DNA from: a bacterium
GTDB taxonomy: Bacteria; Electryoneota; RPQS01
Direction of reading: 5' to 3'
NCBI GenBank assembly: GCA_018814465.1
Contig: JAHIZR010000193.1
Span: forward strand, 1 to 8,475
DNA: 8,475 bases
A program made the translations under genes and the position numbers. The notes under the pieces are model-generated. The model was not told the DNA's origin. It ran no database searches and worked only from the letters and a program-made list of their open reading frames with translations. Shown here in pieces: positions 6,801 through 8,475 of the stretch; the stretch's first letter is position 1, and each line of letters begins with the position of its first letter.

Positions 6801-8475
6801 AATCAGCGCGGTTGATGAGGATGTCACGACACCTGTCGAGTCAGACATGACAGCTCCGGTTACCGTTCTGTATGGCGAATTACCCACGAGCGGTCTGGTC
6901 GCCAACGGCAGTTTTGACGATAAGATCGTCCTTGACTGGTTTGAGCCGGGCACTCCGCCATCTTTTGAGATTTTCTATGATGATGGAACGAATGAAGTTG
7001 GTGGTATCGGTTTCAATGGAGGCACCGGCTGGTTAGTTTCGAGGTTCTCAACTGTTTCCGGTCCGGCAATCCTAACCTCACTCAAGATGTTTTTCACCTC
7101 TCAGGCAATAGCAGGTGATCCCTTCCAACTCGGCATCTTTGCTGATAATGGCGGTCTGCCGGAAGACATTCCGCTCTTCACCATTGAGGACAGCCACACC
7201 GGGCCATATGATGACTGGCGGACATGGGAATTGCCAAGTCCTGTAGTGATCCCTTCGGGTGTGTTCTATATCGGAGTCAATCAAACCGCAACCGCTAATG
7301 TTTCAGTAGGAGGCGATCAGGACACCCCGTTCATCAACAATACTTTCTACTATAAGACGCCAACCGGCGTCTGGACGACGTTCGAGCCGGCTGTGATCGC
7401 GATTCCGATGTTTCGATGCTTTGCCTCCGGTAGTTTCGCTGCAGCGATGGAAAGCAGATCCGCTCCGATTAAACTCGCCCAATTACCGGATGAAGAACTC
7501 GCTAAGAGCAGAGATAATGAACCGGTCGGCAGCAAATTAGCTAAAAGTCAAAAAGACAGCAGAGTGACTCCGCCAAGCATTTCTGCGTCTGCTGAAATTC
7601 CCCCTGACAATCTGGTTCGTCGCGCAGCTGCAGCTGTCGCGCGTCATGCCCCGAACGTAAGCCTTCCGGTGAATCGCCGTCAAAGCAATGCTCTGGATGA
7701 CGTCGTGTATTATATCGTTTATCGCCGCCCGGCGGGAACCGGAGCTTACACCGATATCGGTCACCCCACTACAGAACATTTTGAAAACACCGGTCTGATA
7801 GAGAATGTGTTTTATGACTATCAGGTTACAGCCTTTTATGACAACGATGAGGAGTCAGGACCAACATCGGCAGTCACTATGGCCTGCAATATGGCTCCGG
7901 CTGCTCCAACCAGTGTCAATGCTGTTTCTGATCCGCCGAGCGGAGCGTTAATCACCTGGATTGATCCGATCGCCAATGCCGACGGTTCGCCCTGTGTGGA
8001 TCTTACAAATATTCAGGTATTCCGAGACAACGTTCTTGTCGGTACTGTTGCTTCAGGCGAGCAACAATATACGGACACTCCCGCACAAGGCGGCTACTAT
8101 ACATGGACACTGCGCGCAATCGATGAAGTCCCGAACGTGAGTGATGAATCGAATAGTGCCGGCGGTATTGCCGGAAATCCAAGTTATTTCTCGAATTTCG
8201 ATACAGACGATGGCGATTGGATTTCAGACAATCCGGACGGCTGGCAGTGGGGCGCACCTACAAATGGTCCGGGCGCTGCTCACAGCGGCACGAATTGCTG
8301 GGGAACCTTACTATCCGCCGATTATCCGGCTGGTGCGTGTTACCAATTGACGCTCAATCCCGAAATGCCTATAACTCAGCCAGATGCGCGACTTGAATTC
8401 TGGACTTGGTACGATACCGAGCTGTCTTATGATGGATGCAACCTCAAGGTCAGCAGCGATGGGACAACATGGGAA
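3733..8475 (+). CDS. Giant secreted multidomain protein with nidogen-like, FnIII and jelly-roll-like repeat modules (3' end outside window)
   Basis: The frame is open for 1581 codons to the window edge. Residues 1-31 form a Sec signal peptide (Lys-rich start, hydrophobic core, cut after VLA). Residues 33-95 are acidic, mostly helical, ending in a Gly/Asp linker. Residues 96-310 resemble the nidogen-like beta domain common in FCB secreted proteins (IPIGFPFPFYG, ATNGFLEF, AVFWDDL). Then come FnIII-1 (314-410), jelly-roll/MAM-like module B1 (411-591), FnIII-2 (594-690), B2 (691-868), a carboxypeptidase-regulatory-like domain (869-954; VSGTITLDGG, YILANVLVGE), FnIII-3 (955-1050), an FnIII split by an insertion (1051-1386), FnIII-5 (1388-1484) and B3 (1485 on, truncated). 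No protease or glycosidase motif is visible; a catalytic or sorting domain could follow downstream. The likely role is surface adhesion, matrix or scaffold, but this is inferred only from domain type. Confidence 0.93.
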   Translation, partial: MKAAKKPFTKISVCMCCLTLFLIMCAGTVLAQQSQMSKSELQKIANSDIELTDYLQLSERMAQGEQLSESEKQYFLDLEDQFSDGRDGSGGLDNQGGPDDFQYVFRDNVAPDDVPYEWIELRGDEEATWIGGYVDFTSWDDGRSRAAIPIGFPFPFYGVSYDSFIVATNGFLEFTTTATTLSNVCLPASSVAGPMIAVFWDDLHLFYGGRTDTITIGYKSFEDYFVIEFDEIGFYTSNCRNQPLKFEAILYPNGSIKLQYNTIIRPATNCENSQTIGIQEAGAAGSSALNYVCNETGIQPEDGLAILFERAPGVPNPCSNVTAVYNDPDVALTWNDPPEDTQGNPITIDNVEVWLGAAESGQLLATVGPGVQSYVHSDAPIGNLTYTIRPYLDPYYGMAVSAPVQVGTPSYFNDFEADDGLWEPTPETDGWGWGPPWGVADLIPYSGQNVWGTQLTGNYGNSVCWQLDFNQSYAVISPAAAIEFWFWNKSQLNYDGTNFKASVDNGITWTVLTPSIGEYNVAAMNTANACIAGEPGWSSTTPLVWQNVVIPVGEFLGQAPIFRFEFSSNSTTNSYPGFYFDDMTMWGLQPQAGIPQPCTNLTAEEIDGDARLTWTDPVFDTQGNPITIDNVEIWLGTPGIGVLVGTVGAGIQSFMHVNPPSGHLTYSIRAYLDPYYGQAVSTNLTVGTPSYSDDFETDEGLWESDNPDGWQWGSPSNGPGSAHSGTNCWGTLLDANYPAGSCFSMILDLPLTVESPTASVEFWCWYDSELAYDGCNLKVSADGGNTWEIVDPVRPYDRDAFNTTNACIPGERGWAGHDQGFWEYMVVPIGQYVGQILQYKFTFGSDGSVQYTGFFFDDLDIWGLSEPVGAPVSGTITLDGGAGAMTSVSVHANGLGNPVTNPIADGTYILANVLVGERTIWAALNGYHDASTNVILTEAGLTGVNLSLIRLDPPVPTGLDASINSATGVVTLDWDTSADPLVDSYNVYRKLQDDANYVQVGNVATTLFTNDLSEVGSGIYHYAISAVDEDVTTPVESDMTAPVTVLYGELPTSGLVANGSFDDKIVLDWFEPGTPPSFEIFYDDGTNEVGGIGFNGGTGWLVSRFSTVSGPAILTSLKMFFTSQAIAGDPFQLGIFADNGGLPEDIPLFTIEDSHTGPYDDWRTWELPSPVVIPSGVFYIGVNQTATANVSVGGDQDTPFINNTFYYKTPTGVWTTFEPAVIAIPMFRCFASGSFAAAMESRSAPIKLAQLPDEELAKSRDNEPVGSKLAKSQKDSRVTPPSISASAEIPPDNLVRRAAAAVARHAPNVSLPVNRRQSNALDDVVYYIVYRRPAGTGAYTDIGHPTTEHFENTGLIENVFYDYQVTAFYDNDEESGPTSAVTMACNMAPAAPTSVNAVSDPPSGALITWIDPIANADGSPCVDLTNIQVFRDNVLVGTVASGEQQYTDTPAQGGYYTWTLRAIDEVPNVSDESNSAGGIAGNPSYFSNFDTDDGDWISDNPDGWQWGAPTNGPGAAHSGTNCWGTLLSADYPAGACYQLTLNPEMPITQPDARLEFWTWYDTELSYDGCNLKVSSDGTTWE
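4675..5514 (+). repeat. Repeat unit 1 (FnIII-1 + module B1) of the large protein
   Basis: This 840-base unit is followed in phase by unit 2. The best matching part is DTQGNPITIDNVEVWLG and the LDPYYG...VGTPSY segment, each recurring 840 bases later with mostly synonymous changes. In module B1 the hallmarks are FNDFEADDGLWE, GQNVWGT, IEFWFW and GFYFDDMTMWG. B1 lacks several Cys found in B2 and B3. Confidence 0.85.
5515..6333 (+). repeat. Repeat unit 2 (FnIII-2 + module B2) of the large protein
   Basis: Second tandem copy, about 273 codons. Its FnIII half aligns with unit 1 at a constant 840-base offset; after a few small gaps the offset is 828 bases at the closing FFFDDLDIWG. The B2 half (SDNPDGWQWG, SGTNCWGTLL, YDGCNLKVSADGG) is closer to unit 3 than to unit 1. 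Confidence 0.85.
6961..7695 (+). other. Inserted beta-sandwich domain plus charged linker inside an FnIII domain
   Basis: The segment starting FEIFYDDGTNE and running to about 7440 (residues 1077-1236) looks like a separate beta-sandwich, with FQLGIFADNGGLPED and GVFYIGVNQT. It is followed by about 85 residues rich in Lys, Arg, Ser, Ala and Pro (7441-7695) with RRAAAAVARH and NRR. On either side lie the two halves of one FnIII fold: GLVANGSFDDKIVLDW before and YYIVYRRPAGTGAY...YDYQVTAFYD after. The neighbouring FnIII-3 has these halves joined directly. Confidence 0.65.
7894..8475 (+). repeat. Repeat unit 3 (FnIII-5 + module B3), diverged and cut by the window edge
   Basis: The FnIII half is diverged (WIDPIANADGSPCVDLTNIQVFRDN against WTDPVFDTQGNPITIDNVEIWLG in unit 2), while the B half keeps DNPDGWQWG, HSGTNCWGTLL, YPAG and YDGCNLKVSSDG almost unchanged from B2. 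The copy stops at the window end within the module. Confidence 0.8.

Noticed and set aside
3733..8475. Secreted protease identity for the large protein (subtilisin- or immune-inhibitor-A-like), suggested by its domain style
   Set aside because: No HExxH zinc motif and no Asp/His/Ser catalytic blocks are visible in the 1581 residues available.
1..8475. CRISPR array, tRNA or rRNA gene, insertion sequence
   Set aside because: No regularly spaced short direct repeats, no cloverleaf or rRNA-like stretch, and no transposase frame or terminal inverted repeats were seen. The only repeats are the protein-coding modules in the large gene.

Overview
The window looks like bacterial chromosome with a base composition near balance. 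It holds two unrelated blocks. The left block is the 3' end of a [NiFe]-hydrogenase locus. The right block is the 5' part of a very large secreted modular protein. Roughly 1 kb of A+T-richer, gene-poor DNA lies between them. A group 3-type hydrogenase next to a giant Sec-exported protein of beta-sandwich modules (nidogen-like, fibronectin III, carboxypeptidase-regulatory-like) suggests an uncultured lineage of the FCB superphylum (Zixibacteria/Cloacimonadota/KSB1-like). This is inferred from protein style only; no phylogenetic marker is present.

Left block (1-2985), all + strand: the C-terminal part of a hydrogenase large subunit (1-1128, start outside the window); its probable maturation endopeptidase (1128-1637), coupled by a TGATG overlap; a small protein with four CxxCxGxG zinc motifs of DnaJ type but no J domain (1618-1929), overlapping the endopeptidase by 20 bases; a 135-base gap with a hairpin; hypB, the nickel-insertion GTPase (2065-2736); a possible 36-residue ORF (2823-2933); and a strong intrinsic terminator (2947-2980). 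The logic is clear. HypB helps load nickel into the large subunit, and the endopeptidase then removes the 28-residue C-terminal extension after the DPCxxCxxH motif. The DnaJ-type zinc protein sits beside hypB, where hypA is often found, but its role is unknown.

Middle (2981-3732): no convincing gene. It contains a perfect 14-base palindrome, a weak promoter candidate, and the Shine-Dalgarno sequence that fixes the start of the large gene.

Right block (3733-8475): one uninterrupted reading frame of 1581 codons that runs off the right edge. It has a signal peptide, an acidic helical stretch, a nidogen-like domain, and two tandem copies of an approximately 280-residue unit (FnIII + jelly-roll-like module). 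These are followed by a carboxypeptidase-regulatory-like domain, a further FnIII, an FnIII that appears split by an inserted beta-sandwich plus charged linker, and a third diverged copy of the repeat unit cut by the window edge. No catalytic domain is visible. It is probably a cell-surface or secreted adhesion/scaffold protein.
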